Part shown: piece by piece, positions 47,371-55,603 of the stretch
Layout of the letters: every line of letters begins with the position of its first letter
Numbering within the stretch: the first letter of the stretch is position 1
NCBI RefSeq assembly: GCF_029623955.1
Contig: NZ_JARSBP010000003.1
Location: 1 to 64,000 of the forward strand
Direction of reading: 5' to 3'
DNA length: 64,000 bases
DNA from: Mycobacterium sp. 236(2023)
GTDB taxonomy: Bacteria > Actinomycetota > Actinomycetes > Mycobacteriales > Mycobacteriaceae
The notes under the pieces: generated by a model
What the model was told of the DNA's origin: nothing
The model's database searches: none
The model's input: the letters and a program-made list of their open reading frames with translations, nothing else
Made by a program: the position numbers and the translations under genes

Positions 47371-48927
47371 CTACCCCTCGACGAGTTCGGCTCCCTGCGG
47401 TAGCTGCAGCGCCGTCAGCTTCCACGGGCCACGCGTGGCGAGCAGGTAGTAGAGCCCGAAGCCGACCCCGCAGCCGATGAACCAGCTGTACTGCGCGGCG
47501 ACGGACATGCCGGGCACCGAGCCGCCTGTGAGAACCGGGAACATGGCCAGGGCCGCACCGATGAGCGTCGCGGTAACGGCAGCAGGGTTGTAGCCCTTCT
47601 TGTAGAAGTAGTTGCCGCTTTCGGACATCTTGAACAGGTCGTCGACGACGATCTTCTGCTTGCGGACCAGGTAGAAGTCGGCGATCAACACACCGAACAG
47701 CGGGCCGATGAACGCACCCAGCGTCTCCAGCGTGTAGTGGATGACCTCTGGGTTGCTGTACAGGTTCCACGGCGTCAGCAGCACCGAACCGACGGCGGCG
47801 ATCATGCCGCCCATCCGCCAGCTGATCTTCTGCGGGCTGACGTTGGAGAAGTCGAAGGCGGGGCTGATGAAGTTGGCGACGATGTTGATACCGATCGTGG
47901 CGATCGTGAACGTCAGCGCACCGAGCACGATGGCGGTGGTGCTGTCGATCCGCGCGACCGTCTCCACCGGGTCGGTGAGCAGTTCGCCGAAGACGGGAAC
48001 CGTTGCGGCAGCGGTGATGACGACGAGAAGCGAGAAGACAAGGAAGTTGACGGGCAGGCCGAGGAAGTTGCCTTTCTTCACGGCCTCGAAGCTCTTCCCG
48101 TAGCGGGCGAAGTCGCCGAAGTTGAGCATGGGGCCTGAGAAGTACGACACCACGAGCGCGATCGCGCCGAGCATGACGACCAGCGTGTTGCCCTGCTTCT
48201 CACCACCGAGGCTCAGGCTGACATGCCAATCCGACTTCCACAGCAGGTAGCCGCACAGGATGAACATGACGACATAGACGGCCGGACCGCAGAAGTCGAT
48301 GAACTTGCGGATCGACTCCATGCCGCGCCAGAACACACAGGCCTGCAGGATCCACAGGACGGTGAAGCTGCACCACCCGAGCAGCGACAGGCCGGTGAAG
48401 CCGTACTGGTCGACGTCGGCGTAGGGCATCAGGCCGGGAAACAGCTTGAGCAGCACGACATCCAGTGCGGCCGATGCGAGGTAGGTCTGGATGCCGTACC
48501 AGGCGACCGCGATCAGGCCGCGGATGATGGCCGGGATGTTGGCGCCGAGCACGCCGAACGAGCTGCGGCAGACCACGGGGTAGGGGACGCCGGCCTGTTG
48601 GCTCGGCTTTGCCACCAGGTTGCAGAAGATGTTGACGATGACGATGCCGATCAGCAGCGCGATGAGCACCTGCCAGCTGGCCAGGCCGAGCGCGAAGAGG
48701 CTGCCCGCCGTGACGTAGCCGCCGACGCTGTGCACGTCGGACATCCAGAACGCGAAGATGTTGTACGACGTCCACGACTGCTTGCCCAGAGGCGCGAGGT
48801 CCTCGTTGGTCAGGCGCGGGTCGTAGTCGTCCTTGATGACTCCGGCACCGACAGGGTGGCCCGCGGCTTCGACGATGTCGTTGGCGCCGACCACGGCGCT
48901 CGGAGGCAGATCTCGGGTGTCTGACAT
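47371..48927 (-). CDS. NCS1 family nucleobase/hydantoin permease
   Basis: A 518-residue integral membrane transporter with about 12 helices. NEDLAPLGKQSWTSYNIFAFWMSD at the N-terminus and the PYPVVCRSSFGVLGANIPAIIRG segment are NCS1 hallmarks. Substrates of the family are cytosine, uracil, allantoin or hydantoins. It is transcribed from the same side as the GntR gene upstream (61-base gap), which likely controls it. Confidence 0.92.
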   Translation of the reverse strand: MSDTRDLPPSAVVGANDIVEAAGHPVGAGVIKDDYDPRLTNEDLAPLGKQSWTSYNIFAFWMSDVHSVGGYVTAGSLFALGLASWQVLIALLIGIVIVNIFCNLVAKPSQQAGVPYPVVCRSSFGVLGANIPAIIRGLIAVAWYGIQTYLASAALDVVLLKLFPGLMPYADVDQYGFTGLSLLGWCSFTVLWILQACVFWRGMESIRKFIDFCGPAVYVVMFILCGYLLWKSDWHVSLSLGGEKQGNTLVVMLGAIALVVSYFSGPMLNFGDFARYGKSFEAVKKGNFLGLPVNFLVFSLLVVITAAATVPVFGELLTDPVETVARIDSTTAIVLGALTFTIATIGINIVANFISPAFDFSNVSPQKISWRMGGMIAAVGSVLLTPWNLYSNPEVIHYTLETLGAFIGPLFGVLIADFYLVRKQKIVVDDLFKMSESGNYFYKKGYNPAAVTATLIGAALAMFPVLTGGSVPGMSVAAQYSWFIGCGVGFGLYYLLATRGPWKLTALQLPQGAELVEG

Positions 48928-48988
48928 AGGTGAGCAAAGTAGTAACGCCGTGTTTCCCCGCCGTTGCGCCCAGAATATATTTTCGAGA

Positions 48989-49750
48989 TCAGCGGTCTTG
49001 GATCACGAGCCCGGAATCGGCGGGCAAGGACTCGACGACCACGTTGAGGCGTTTGTTGTGAATTGCCGCGGCTGTCAACAGAGATTCAGCGTCTCCAGCA
49101 AGGAACGCGTCGAGCATGACCCGATGATCCTCGTGCAGCAGCGCCCGCTGCGACGGCTCGACATGCACCATCAACTGCACCGGTTCGGTGATGTTCCAGG
49201 CGGATTCGAGCATGTGCACGAGACGCAGCATGCGCGACGGTCGGCTCAGCGCCATGTGGAACTGCCTGCTGTAGCGGTGATAGGCCTGCGCATCATCGAA
49301 TTTCAGCGCCTGCTCCAGGGTTTCGTGTACATCGCCGACGTGGATGCGGTCGGCGTCGGTGGCGTTCGTGATCGCGGCAGCCATCGCAGCGGTCTCCAAC
49401 GTCTCGCGCACGAGGTACATCTCGGCGAGCTCGCTGGCGGTCAGTTGCGCCACGGCGTAGCCGGCGTTAGGGCGGTGCTGGACAAGGCCTTCGCCGGTGA
49501 GGGTTTTCAGGCTTTCCCGCACCGGAATGTGGCTGACCCCGAACATCTCGGCGATTTCACCGACGGGTATCGGTGTCCCCGGCGGTACCGCGCCGTCGAG
49601 AATCACGCGGCGCATCTCGTCGACGATGCTTTGCGCGTCCCTACCGAGCACGGCCTTGAACAGCGCTGCGGAGTGTCGGCGATCAGGCACTACCTGATCT
49701 TCCGCTCTTCGGACAGTCCCCGCGAGCCCTGGACATTCCACTATTGACAT
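48989..49750 (-). CDS. GntR family regulator (FCD/FadR subfamily)
   Basis: A regulator of up to 253 residues. The winged helix (about 35-100) reads GEIAEMFGVSHIPVRESLKTLTGEGLV. The FCD ligand domain follows, with metal-site residues in FHMALSRPSR and HEDHRVMLDAF. The ATG at 49750 would overlap a TGACATGTCA palindrome; the GTG at 49690 (VPDRRHSAALFK) is an alternative that leaves the palindrome in the promoter. Likely controls the downstream NCS1 permease and possibly the divergent carotenoid oxygenase. Confidence 0.9.
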   Translation of the reverse strand: MSIVECPGLAGTVRRAEDQVVPDRRHSAALFKAVLGRDAQSIVDEMRRVILDGAVPPGTPIPVGEIAEMFGVSHIPVRESLKTLTGEGLVQHRPNAGYAVAQLTASELAEMYLVRETLETAAMAAAITNATDADRIHVGDVHETLEQALKFDDAQAYHRYSRQFHMALSRPSRMLRLVHMLESAWNITEPVQLMVHVEPSQRALLHEDHRVMLDAFLAGDAESLLTAAAIHNKRLNVVVESLPADSGLVIQDR

Positions 49751-49754
49751 GTCA
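49745..49754. promoter_or_regulatory. GntR operator candidate
   Basis: TGACATGTCA is a perfect 10-base palindrome at the start of the GntR gene, with a further GATGTCA half-site at 49762-49768. It lies in the short gap to the divergent carotenoid oxygenase gene. Confidence 0.45.
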
Positions 49755-49778
49755 TTTGTGGGATGTCAGTGTGGAGGC

Positions 49779-51122
49779 ATGAGCGAGACCACTGAGACCG
49801 ACTCGACTTTGTTCGGGACCGGAGACTTCTTCCAGGTCGGCAACTACGCACCCGTCGCCGACGAACTCACGGCCTTCGATCTGCCCGTGGTGGGCACGAT
49901 CCCGCCCGAAATCGACGGCTGGTATCTGCGCAACGGACCGAACCCGCGTGAGGCGACCGGGCACTGGTTCACCGGTGACGGCATGGTCCACGGCGTGCGC
50001 ATCGAGAACGGCCGCGCCGCGTGGTACCGCAACCGTTGGGTGCGCACCGACAGCTTCGTCGACCCGTTCCCGCTCTACAACGAAGACGGCACCCGCAACC
50101 TGCGCGCCAGCGTGGCCAACACCCACATCGTCAACCACGCGGGCAAGACCCTGGCGCTCGTCGAATCGTCGCTGCCCTACGAGATCACCAACGACCTCGA
50201 AACGGTGGGGGCCTACGATTTCGGCGGCAAGCTCGTCGACTCGATGACCGCGCACCCCAAGATCTGCCCGACCACCGGCGAGATGCACTTCTTCGGATAC
50301 GGCAGCATCTCCGCTCCACATGTCACCTATCACCGGGCAGATGCCAACGGGCAGTTGATCATCGACCGACCGCTCGATGTTCCCGCGCTGACGATGATGC
50401 ACGACTTCGCGCTGACCGCGAACTACGTCGTGTTCATGGACCTGCCGGTGGTGTTCAACCTCGACATCGCGACCAGTGGCGCCGGTGCCATGCCTTACCG
50501 CTGGGACGACGACTACGGTGCCCGGTTCGGCATCCTGCGCCGTGACGATCCGTACGGCGAGGTGCGTTGGTTCGACATCGACCCGTGTTACGTCTTCCAT
50601 GTCGCCAACGCGCACGATGACGGCCGGACGTTGGTGGTGCAAGCGGTCCGGTATCCCGAGTTGTGGCGGGACAACGGCGGATTCGACACCGATGGCGTGA
50701 TGTGGACGTGGATGATCGACCTGCAGAGCGGCGCGGTGCGGGAAAGCCAACTCGACGACCGCATCGTCGAGTTCCCGCGTATCGACGACCGTCTCGCGAC
50801 GCTGCCCGCCCGCTACGCGGTGTCCGTCGGCGACCACAGCCTCATCCGGCACGACCTGACGACCGGCACGGCCGAGGAACACCGGTTCGGCACCGACGGA
50901 GGACCCGGCGAGGCAGTGTTCGTGCCGTCCGCCTCGGGCCCGGCCGACGAGAGCAGCGGCTGGTACCTCGGGTACGTCTACGACCCCGAACGCAACGGCA
51001 GCGACCTCGTCATCATCGACGCGTCCGACTTCGCAGGCCCACCTGTCGCCAGAATCACTCTCCCGCAGCGGGTTCCGTACGGGTTTCACGGAAACTGGAT
51101 CTCCGGTAACCCTGAGGGCTGA
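49779..51122 (+). CDS. Carotenoid cleavage oxygenase family protein
   Basis: A 447-residue seven-bladed propeller dioxygenase with a non-heme iron held by four His. Candidates are in SMTAHPK, MMHDFAL, CYVFHVANAHDD and YGFHGNWI, all in the expected order. The substrate could be an apocarotenoid or lignin-type stilbene. The start is the ATG at 49779 after GTGGAGG; the frame opens at 49749. Its last 68 bases overlap the end of the convergent AraC gene. Confidence 0.92.
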   Translation: MSETTETDSTLFGTGDFFQVGNYAPVADELTAFDLPVVGTIPPEIDGWYLRNGPNPREATGHWFTGDGMVHGVRIENGRAAWYRNRWVRTDSFVDPFPLYNEDGTRNLRASVANTHIVNHAGKTLALVESSLPYEITNDLETVGAYDFGGKLVDSMTAHPKICPTTGEMHFFGYGSISAPHVTYHRADANGQLIIDRPLDVPALTMMHDFALTANYVVFMDLPVVFNLDIATSGAGAMPYRWDDDYGARFGILRRDDPYGEVRWFDIDPCYVFHVANAHDDGRTLVVQAVRYPELWRDNGGFDTDGVMWTWMIDLQSGAVRESQLDDRIVEFPRIDDRLATLPARYAVSVGDHSLIRHDLTTGTAEEHRFGTDGGPGEAVFVPSASGPADESSGWYLGYVYDPERNGSDLVIIDASDFAGPPVARITLPQRVPYGFHGNWISGNPEG

Positions 51123-52020
51123 CGCGGTAGGCGCGCTTGAAGGCGCTGCTGAGTGCGAACGGGGTCGCGTACCCGACGCGACGGGCGATCGCCGTCAGCG
51201 TCGTGTCACCGTCGCGCAGCATGTCGGCGGCCAGCGCGAGTCGCCAACTGGTCAGAAACGCGATCGGCGGTTCGCCGACCAGTTCGGTGAACCGCCGCGC
51301 GAACACGGCACGCGAATTACCCACGGCGGCAGCAAGATTGGCAACCGTCCAGGGGTGCTCGGGATTGTTGTAGATCAGCCGCAGCGCCGGGCCGACGATC
51401 GGGTCGCGTTCGGCGTGCCACCACGTCGGTGCCAGCTCGTCGCGGTCGAACCACGTGCGCAGCACGTCCATCAGCAACAGATCGAGCAGACGGTCGAGAT
51501 AGGCCTCCTGCCCAGGACCGTCACGGCCGGCCTCCACCGACAGCAGACCCACGAGCGGGCTCGGCAGCTCGGAGGAGCGCAGCACCAGCACCGTCGGCAG
51601 GGAATCCAACAGCCGGGTGCTGACCTCGCTGTGCCCGTCGTAGGTGCAGATGATGCTGCGGTGCGCGCCGTCCGTGGAGTTGCCCCACGTCCGCACCCCG
51701 ACCGACATCGCGAAGCGCAGATCGTCACCGCGCAGCGTCGTGCACCGATTGCCGGGGTGGATCACCACCTGCGGTTCGGTGTCGGCGTCGGCGGCGAAGC
51801 GGTAGTGCTCGATACCGCGCGCCACAGCGACGTCCCCGGGCTGCAGGTCGAACGTCTGGCCCGATTCGGTCACGATGACTGCGCATCCATCGGTGACGCA
51901 GATCAACGTCAACGGTGCGTCGTCGCGGATCAGCATCGACCACGGCGGGTCCAGCGACATCCGCAACACGAACGCACCCCGTGCCCGCACCCCATCAAGA
52001 AGGCCACCCAGAGCATCCAC
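51055..52020 (-). CDS. AraC family regulator with cupin sensor domain
   Basis: A 321-residue regulator. The N-terminal cupin (to about 180) belongs to the type with VTDGCAVIVTESGQTFDLQPGD. The C-terminal double helix-turn-helix (about 215-310) reads WTVANLAAAVGNSRAVFARRF and LTAIARRVGYATPFALSSAFKRAYRVSPQGYR. It is divergent from the DUF1772 gene (85-base gap with an inverted repeat), its probable target. The 3' end overlaps the carotenoid oxygenase gene by 68 bases. Confidence 0.9.
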   Translation of the reverse strand: MDALGGLLDGVRARGAFVLRMSLDPPWSMLIRDDAPLTLICVTDGCAVIVTESGQTFDLQPGDVAVARGIEHYRFAADADTEPQVVIHPGNRCTTLRGDDLRFAMSVGVRTWGNSTDGAHRSIICTYDGHSEVSTRLLDSLPTVLVLRSSELPSPLVGLLSVEAGRDGPGQEAYLDRLLDLLLMDVLRTWFDRDELAPTWWHAERDPIVGPALRLIYNNPEHPWTVANLAAAVGNSRAVFARRFTELVGEPPIAFLTSWRLALAADMLRDGDTTLTAIARRVGYATPFALSSAFKRAYRVSPQGYRRSSFRETRTEPAAGE

Positions 52021-52034
52021 GCCGGCAGTCTAAC

Positions 52035-52080
52035 GAGACGATCACGTATGTAGACAGGATTATGGACGATGGATCGTCTC
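52035..52080. promoter_or_regulatory. Inverted repeat in the AraC/DUF1772 promoter gap
   Basis: GAGACGATC (52035-52043) and GATCGTCTC (52072-52080) are perfect 9-base complements, 28 bases apart. They lie between the divergent AraC and DUF1772 starts. Operator candidate. Confidence 0.45.
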
Positions 52081-52105
52081 AATTGGACCCGGTTGACTCA
52101 GTGCC

Positions 52106-52597
52106 ATGACAAGCCCGTTCCTGATCGCCGCGACCGCCTCTGCGATCGTCACCGCCACCACCGGCGGACTGTTCTACGCCTTCTCCACCTTTGTGATGCG
52201 CGGCCTGAACCGCACCGAACCCCTCGACGCCATCACCGCGATGCGCGGCATGAACGCCGAGGCGCAGGCCAATGTCCCGTTCCTGGCGCTGTTCCTCGGA
52301 TCCGCCGCGCTCGCGCTCGGCGTCGGGATCGCCGCGGCGTTCCACCTGCGGACGCCGGGCGCCGGCTGGATCCTGGCCGGCTCGATTCTGGGCGTGGTGG
52401 CGTTCGTCGTCACGGTGACGTTCAACATTCCGCTGAACAACGCGCTCGATCGACTCGACCCGGCAACCCTCTCGATGGCCGACGCCGCGCAGGAGTGGCA
52501 GGCCTACCTGGTGCCGTGGACCAACTGGAACCACGTCCGGACCGTGGCGCCGCTGCTGGGGTCGGCTCTCGTCCTCGTCGGTCTGCTGCAGCGGTGA
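52106..52597 (+). CDS. DUF1772 (anthrone-oxygenase-like) membrane protein
   Basis: A 163-residue protein with four predicted helices. GLFYAFSTFVMRGLNRT near residue 22 and NIPLNNALDRLD around 110 are the family motifs, ending with a W-rich segment (WTNWNHVRT). Fungal relatives oxidise anthrones; bacterial roles are unknown. Regulated probably by the divergent AraC gene. Confidence 0.88.
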   Translation: MTSPFLIAATASAIVTATTGGLFYAFSTFVMRGLNRTEPLDAITAMRGMNAEAQANVPFLALFLGSAALALGVGIAAAFHLRTPGAGWILAGSILGVVAFVVTVTFNIPLNNALDRLDPATLSMADAAQEWQAYLVPWTNWNHVRTVAPLLGSALVLVGLLQR

Positions 52598-52600
52598 CGC

Positions 52601-53470
52601 TCAGGACGGGAGAGCGAAGCCGCCGCCGGACTGCGGAGGCGGCGGCTGGTGTGGCGGAGGCTGCTGGTGCGGGGGCGGCGCCGGCGGCGGCCACTGGGGC
52701 GGTGGCGGGCCCACCGGAGCTTGCTGCAGACGACTCAGCTCGCGGCGGTGGCGTTCGGCGAGGACAGCGGCCAGCACCATCGCCGGCGGCGTCCCGGGCG
52801 GAGGCGGAGGCGAAATCTGAGCCACCACGTCGGACGCGATCCGGTACGCCATCTGGTCACGCACCGCAGGGTCCAATTGCGATGCCCGAGCGAGGAATTG
52901 ACGTGACATGTCGGCCAATGACGGACTCAGTCCCGACAGCTGGAGCGTCGACGCCCACCACGCCAGCTGCGGCGGCATCATCGGGGGAGGCGCCTGCTTC
53001 GGCGCGCGTTCATTGATGACGACCGTGCCTGCGAACACGTCGCCGACGCGTTTCCCCTTCGCGGACAGCAGGCTGCACAACACCGCGGGACCGCCCGTCA
53101 GCGTCCACAGCTCGATCACGCCGGCCAGCCCACGGAACAGGGCCTGACGGAACCGCTCCGGGCTGCCGTCCTCCGACACCACCCGCAACCCGAGCGCCAT
53201 CTTCCCCAGCGTCTTGCCGCGTGTCGCCGACTCGAAGATCACCGGATAGCCGACGAGCGCAATCACCGTGAAGATGATCAGCACCGCCCCCGAGAACGCC
53301 GGATCGGTGTCGGAAAGCGTGACCGCCCACAGCAGGACGCCGATGACGTAGAGCAGCAGCACCACGGAGACATCGATCAACGCCGACAGCGCGCGGACCG
53401 GCAACTGAGCGATCTGGATCTCGAGGACGACCGCGTCACCGGTCACCACGGGCTGTTGCTGGCCGACCAT
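52601..53470 (-). CDS. RDD family membrane protein with proline-rich tail
   Basis: A 289-residue protein. The RDD domain has three helices (about 20-140), with LPVRALSALIDVSVVLLLY and ESATRGKTLGKMALGLRVV. A soluble region with an LDPAVRDQM helix and a Pro/Gln-rich tail (PPPHQQPPPHQPPPPQ) follows. The start is the ATG at 53470; upstream in-frame residues are antisense to the next gene. It is divergent from SpoIIM with 28 bases between. This RDD-SpoIIM pairing next to a MoxR/DUF58 operon is conserved in mycobacteria. Function unknown. Confidence 0.85.
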   Translation of the reverse strand: MVGQQQPVVTGDAVVLEIQIAQLPVRALSALIDVSVVLLLYVIGVLLWAVTLSDTDPAFSGAVLIIFTVIALVGYPVIFESATRGKTLGKMALGLRVVSEDGSPERFRQALFRGLAGVIELWTLTGGPAVLCSLLSAKGKRVGDVFAGTVVINERAPKQAPPPMMPPQLAWWASTLQLSGLSPSLADMSRQFLARASQLDPAVRDQMAYRIASDVVAQISPPPPPGTPPAMVLAAVLAERHRRELSRLQQAPVGPPPPQWPPPAPPPHQQPPPHQPPPPQSGGGFALPS

Positions 53471-53498
53471 AATCAGCCACGCTACTAAAATCTCGGAT

Positions 53499-54491
53499 GT
53501 GGATGTCGATGCGTTTGTCCTGGCGAACCGCTCGACGTGGGACCGCCTCGAGTATCTGGTCAAGAACAAGCGGCGTCTGACCGGCGCGGAAGTCGACGAA
53601 CTGGTCGATCTGTACCAGCGGGTGTCGACGCATCTGTCGATCGTGCGGTCGTCATCCTCGGACGCGGTGCTGGTGGGCAAGCTCTCCGGACTCGTGGCGC
53701 GCGCGCGGGCGGTCGTGACCGGCGCGCACGCTCCGCTGTGGCGTGAGTTCATCCGGTTCTGGACGGTGGCCTTCCCCGTCGTGGTCTACCGCTCCTGGCG
53801 GTGGTGGCTGGCATCGGGCGTCCTGTTCTATCTCGTGGCCGCGGTGATCGCGGTGTGGATCGCGCACTCGCCCGAGGTTCAGGCATCGATCGGGACGCCC
53901 AGCGAGATCGAGCAGATCGTCAACCACGAGTTCGCGAACTACTACAGCGAGCATCCGGGAACGTCGTTCGCGTTGCAGGTGTGGGTCAACAACGCGTGGG
54001 TGGCCGCGCAGTGCATCGCGATGGCCGTGCTGCTGGGAATCCCCATCCCGTACATCCTCTTTCAGAATGCGGCCAATCTCGGCGTGAACGCGGGGCTGAT
54101 GTTCGAGGCGGGCCGGGGTGACATCTTCCTCGGACTCATCACACCGCACGGGCTGCTCGAGCTGATGGCGGTGTTCGTGGCTGCCGGCGTCGGCATGCGG
54201 CTGGGTTGGTCGGTGATCTCGCCCGGCGACCGCCCACGCGGTCAGGTGCTGGCCGAGCAGGGCCGCGCGGTGATCGCGGCGGCGATCGGACTGGCTGTGG
54301 TTCTGCTGATTTCGGGTGTGATCGAAGGATTCGTGACGCCGTCGTCGTTGCCGACGTTCGTACGGGTGGCGATCGGCGTCACGGCCTTCGTAGCGTTCCT
54401 CGGCTACGTCGTCTACTTCGGCCGTAAGGCGGTCGCTGCGGGGGAGACCGGCGACATCGAGAATGCCCCCGACGTCGTCCCGACGGGCTGA
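53499..54491 (+). CDS. SpoIIM-like (stage II sporulation M) membrane protein
   Basis: A 330-residue membrane protein with about five helices. The N-terminal WDRLEYLVKNKRRLTGAEVDELVDLY and the central FFQNAANLGVNAG-like segment (ILFQNAANLGVNAGLMF) and PHGLLELMAVFVAAG are SpoIIM hallmarks. Mycobacteria do not sporulate in the Bacillus way, so a cell-wall or division role is assumed. GTG start at 53499. Its end is followed by a long hairpin. Confidence 0.9.
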   Translation: MDVDAFVLANRSTWDRLEYLVKNKRRLTGAEVDELVDLYQRVSTHLSIVRSSSSDAVLVGKLSGLVARARAVVTGAHAPLWREFIRFWTVAFPVVVYRSWRWWLASGVLFYLVAAVIAVWIAHSPEVQASIGTPSEIEQIVNHEFANYYSEHPGTSFALQVWVNNAWVAAQCIAMAVLLGIPIPYILFQNAANLGVNAGLMFEAGRGDIFLGLITPHGLLELMAVFVAAGVGMRLGWSVISPGDRPRGQVLAEQGRAVIAAAIGLAVVLLISGVIEGFVTPSSLPTFVRVAIGVTAFVAFLGYVVYFGRKAVAAGETGDIENAPDVVPTG

Positions 54492-54500
54492 ATTTCTCCC

Positions 54501-54560
54501 GCGAGCAGACACAAACTCACACGAATTCAGCCGAAATGGTGTGCATTTGTGTCTGCTCGC
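54501..54560. repeat. Long hairpin H2, left flank of the DUF559 cassette
   Basis: Arms 54501-54515 (GCGAGCAGACACAAA) and 54546-54560 are perfect complements, with further CACAC/GTGTG pairing inside. The first 31 bases are identical to 55531-55561. The DUF559 stop codon (54527-54529) lies in its loop, so the repeat encodes the last residues of that protein. It also follows the SpoIIM stop. Confidence 0.92.
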
Positions 54561-55441
54561 GAGGAGAACCGGGCGCGCATCAGATGGTCATTGATGCGTG
54601 CGGCGAGGCGCTCGGGGTGCAGTCGCACATCTGAGACGACAATCGGGATGACTGTCCATCCGGCATGCTGAATTCCAGCGAACCGCTTCTTGTCGTTGAG
54701 CATCTCGACCCGGCCGGCGTGCCAGTCGATGCTCTCGTACTCGGCAGCGACCAAGCACCCGGGCCACGCGAAATCGACACGCCAGCAGTCGTCGTCGCCT
54801 TCAATGAGGTACTGCAGCTCTGGACCGGGGACGCCGTGGTCGTGCATCACCAACCGGGCCTCACTCTCCATAGGAGATTCAGCGCGACCGTCCGCGAGCT
54901 CGAGCAGTTCGCGTACCGCGACGATGCCCCGTCGGCCGCGCTGTTCGAAGGCGGCGGCGTCAAGCTCTGCCCGCGTGCACAACTCGGAGTGCAGGGCGGC
55001 GTCGAGGGTGGCCAAGGCACGTGGGCGGCGGAGTGTGCGGGCGACCTCAACCGCGGTCCAGGCGGGCGTCGTCGCGAGTCGACCGTGGATTCGGCGTATG
55101 GGCGCCCCCAACCGCTGATGCACCATGAGGCCGACGGTCGGCCTGATCCGAACCCCAGGATCGAAGATGTGGATTGCTTCTGTGCCTTCGGTGTCGAAGC
55201 CGTACAACGTGGCCGCTGTGCCCATGCAGGCGACGGCCGGCTGACCGAGGTAGGTATCCAGCGACGTAAGCCTGCCCAGGTAGTTGGGTTTCGTCATCGC
55301 GTAGACGCCGTGCCAGACGCGGATCACCTCCTGCCTGCGCACCAGGACATCAAGCTGCCGGCGGGTTATGACGTCGAGAATCGCCGCCGACGACAGGTAC
55401 CCTCCGCCACTTCTGAAGAGGTCTTCGACAGCCTTCTGCAC
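54527..55441 (-). CDS. DUF559 (Vsr-like) protein with AbiEi-like N-terminus, hairpin-flanked
   Basis: A 304-residue relative of the protein at 2547-3407. The N-terminal domain (LSSAAILDVITRRQLDVLVRRQEVIRVWHGVYAM) is a winged helix of AbiEi type. The nuclease-like part has ESPMESEARLV, then WRVDFAWPGCLVAAEYE, fitting E...D...E-x-E. The last ten residues (RADTNAHHFG) come from the H2 hairpin. Hairpin H3 begins 90 bases upstream of the start. No toxin or other partner is present. Function unknown; the flanking repeats suggest a mobile or repeat-associated role. Confidence 0.78.
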   Translation of the reverse strand: MQKAVEDLFRSGGGYLSSAAILDVITRRQLDVLVRRQEVIRVWHGVYAMTKPNYLGRLTSLDTYLGQPAVACMGTAATLYGFDTEGTEAIHIFDPGVRIRPTVGLMVHQRLGAPIRRIHGRLATTPAWTAVEVARTLRRPRALATLDAALHSELCTRAELDAAAFEQRGRRGIVAVRELLELADGRAESPMESEARLVMHDHGVPGPELQYLIEGDDDCWRVDFAWPGCLVAAEYESIDWHAGRVEMLNDKKRFAGIQHAGWTVIPIVVSDVRLHPERLAARINDHLMRARFSSRADTNAHHFG

Positions 55442-55530
55442 ACTCGGATCGTCACCCGGTGTCGAACCCTCGCGGCTCGGTAACTCGGGTTCCTGTGGAT
55501 GAAATCGCTTCTGTGGACAAAGTTCTTGTG

Positions 55531-55590
55531 GCGAGCAGACACAAACTCACACGAATTCAGCTGAAAACGTGCAAGTTTGTGTCTGCTCGC
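55531..55590. repeat. Long hairpin H3, right flank of the DUF559 cassette
   Basis: Arms 55531-55547 (GCGAGCAGACACAAACT) and 55574-55590 are perfect 17-base complements. The left 31 bases equal those of H2, exactly 1030 bases apart. The loop differs slightly (CAGCTGAAAACG against CAGCCGAAATGG). It sits between the DUF559 start and the DUF58 stop. Confidence 0.92.
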
Positions 55591-55603
55591 GGGAAGGGGT
55601 GAG

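Noticed and set aside
55455..55500. tRNA T-arm-like sequence (GTGTCGAACCC)
   Set aside because: No matching acceptor, D-arm or anticodon arm could be folded around it.
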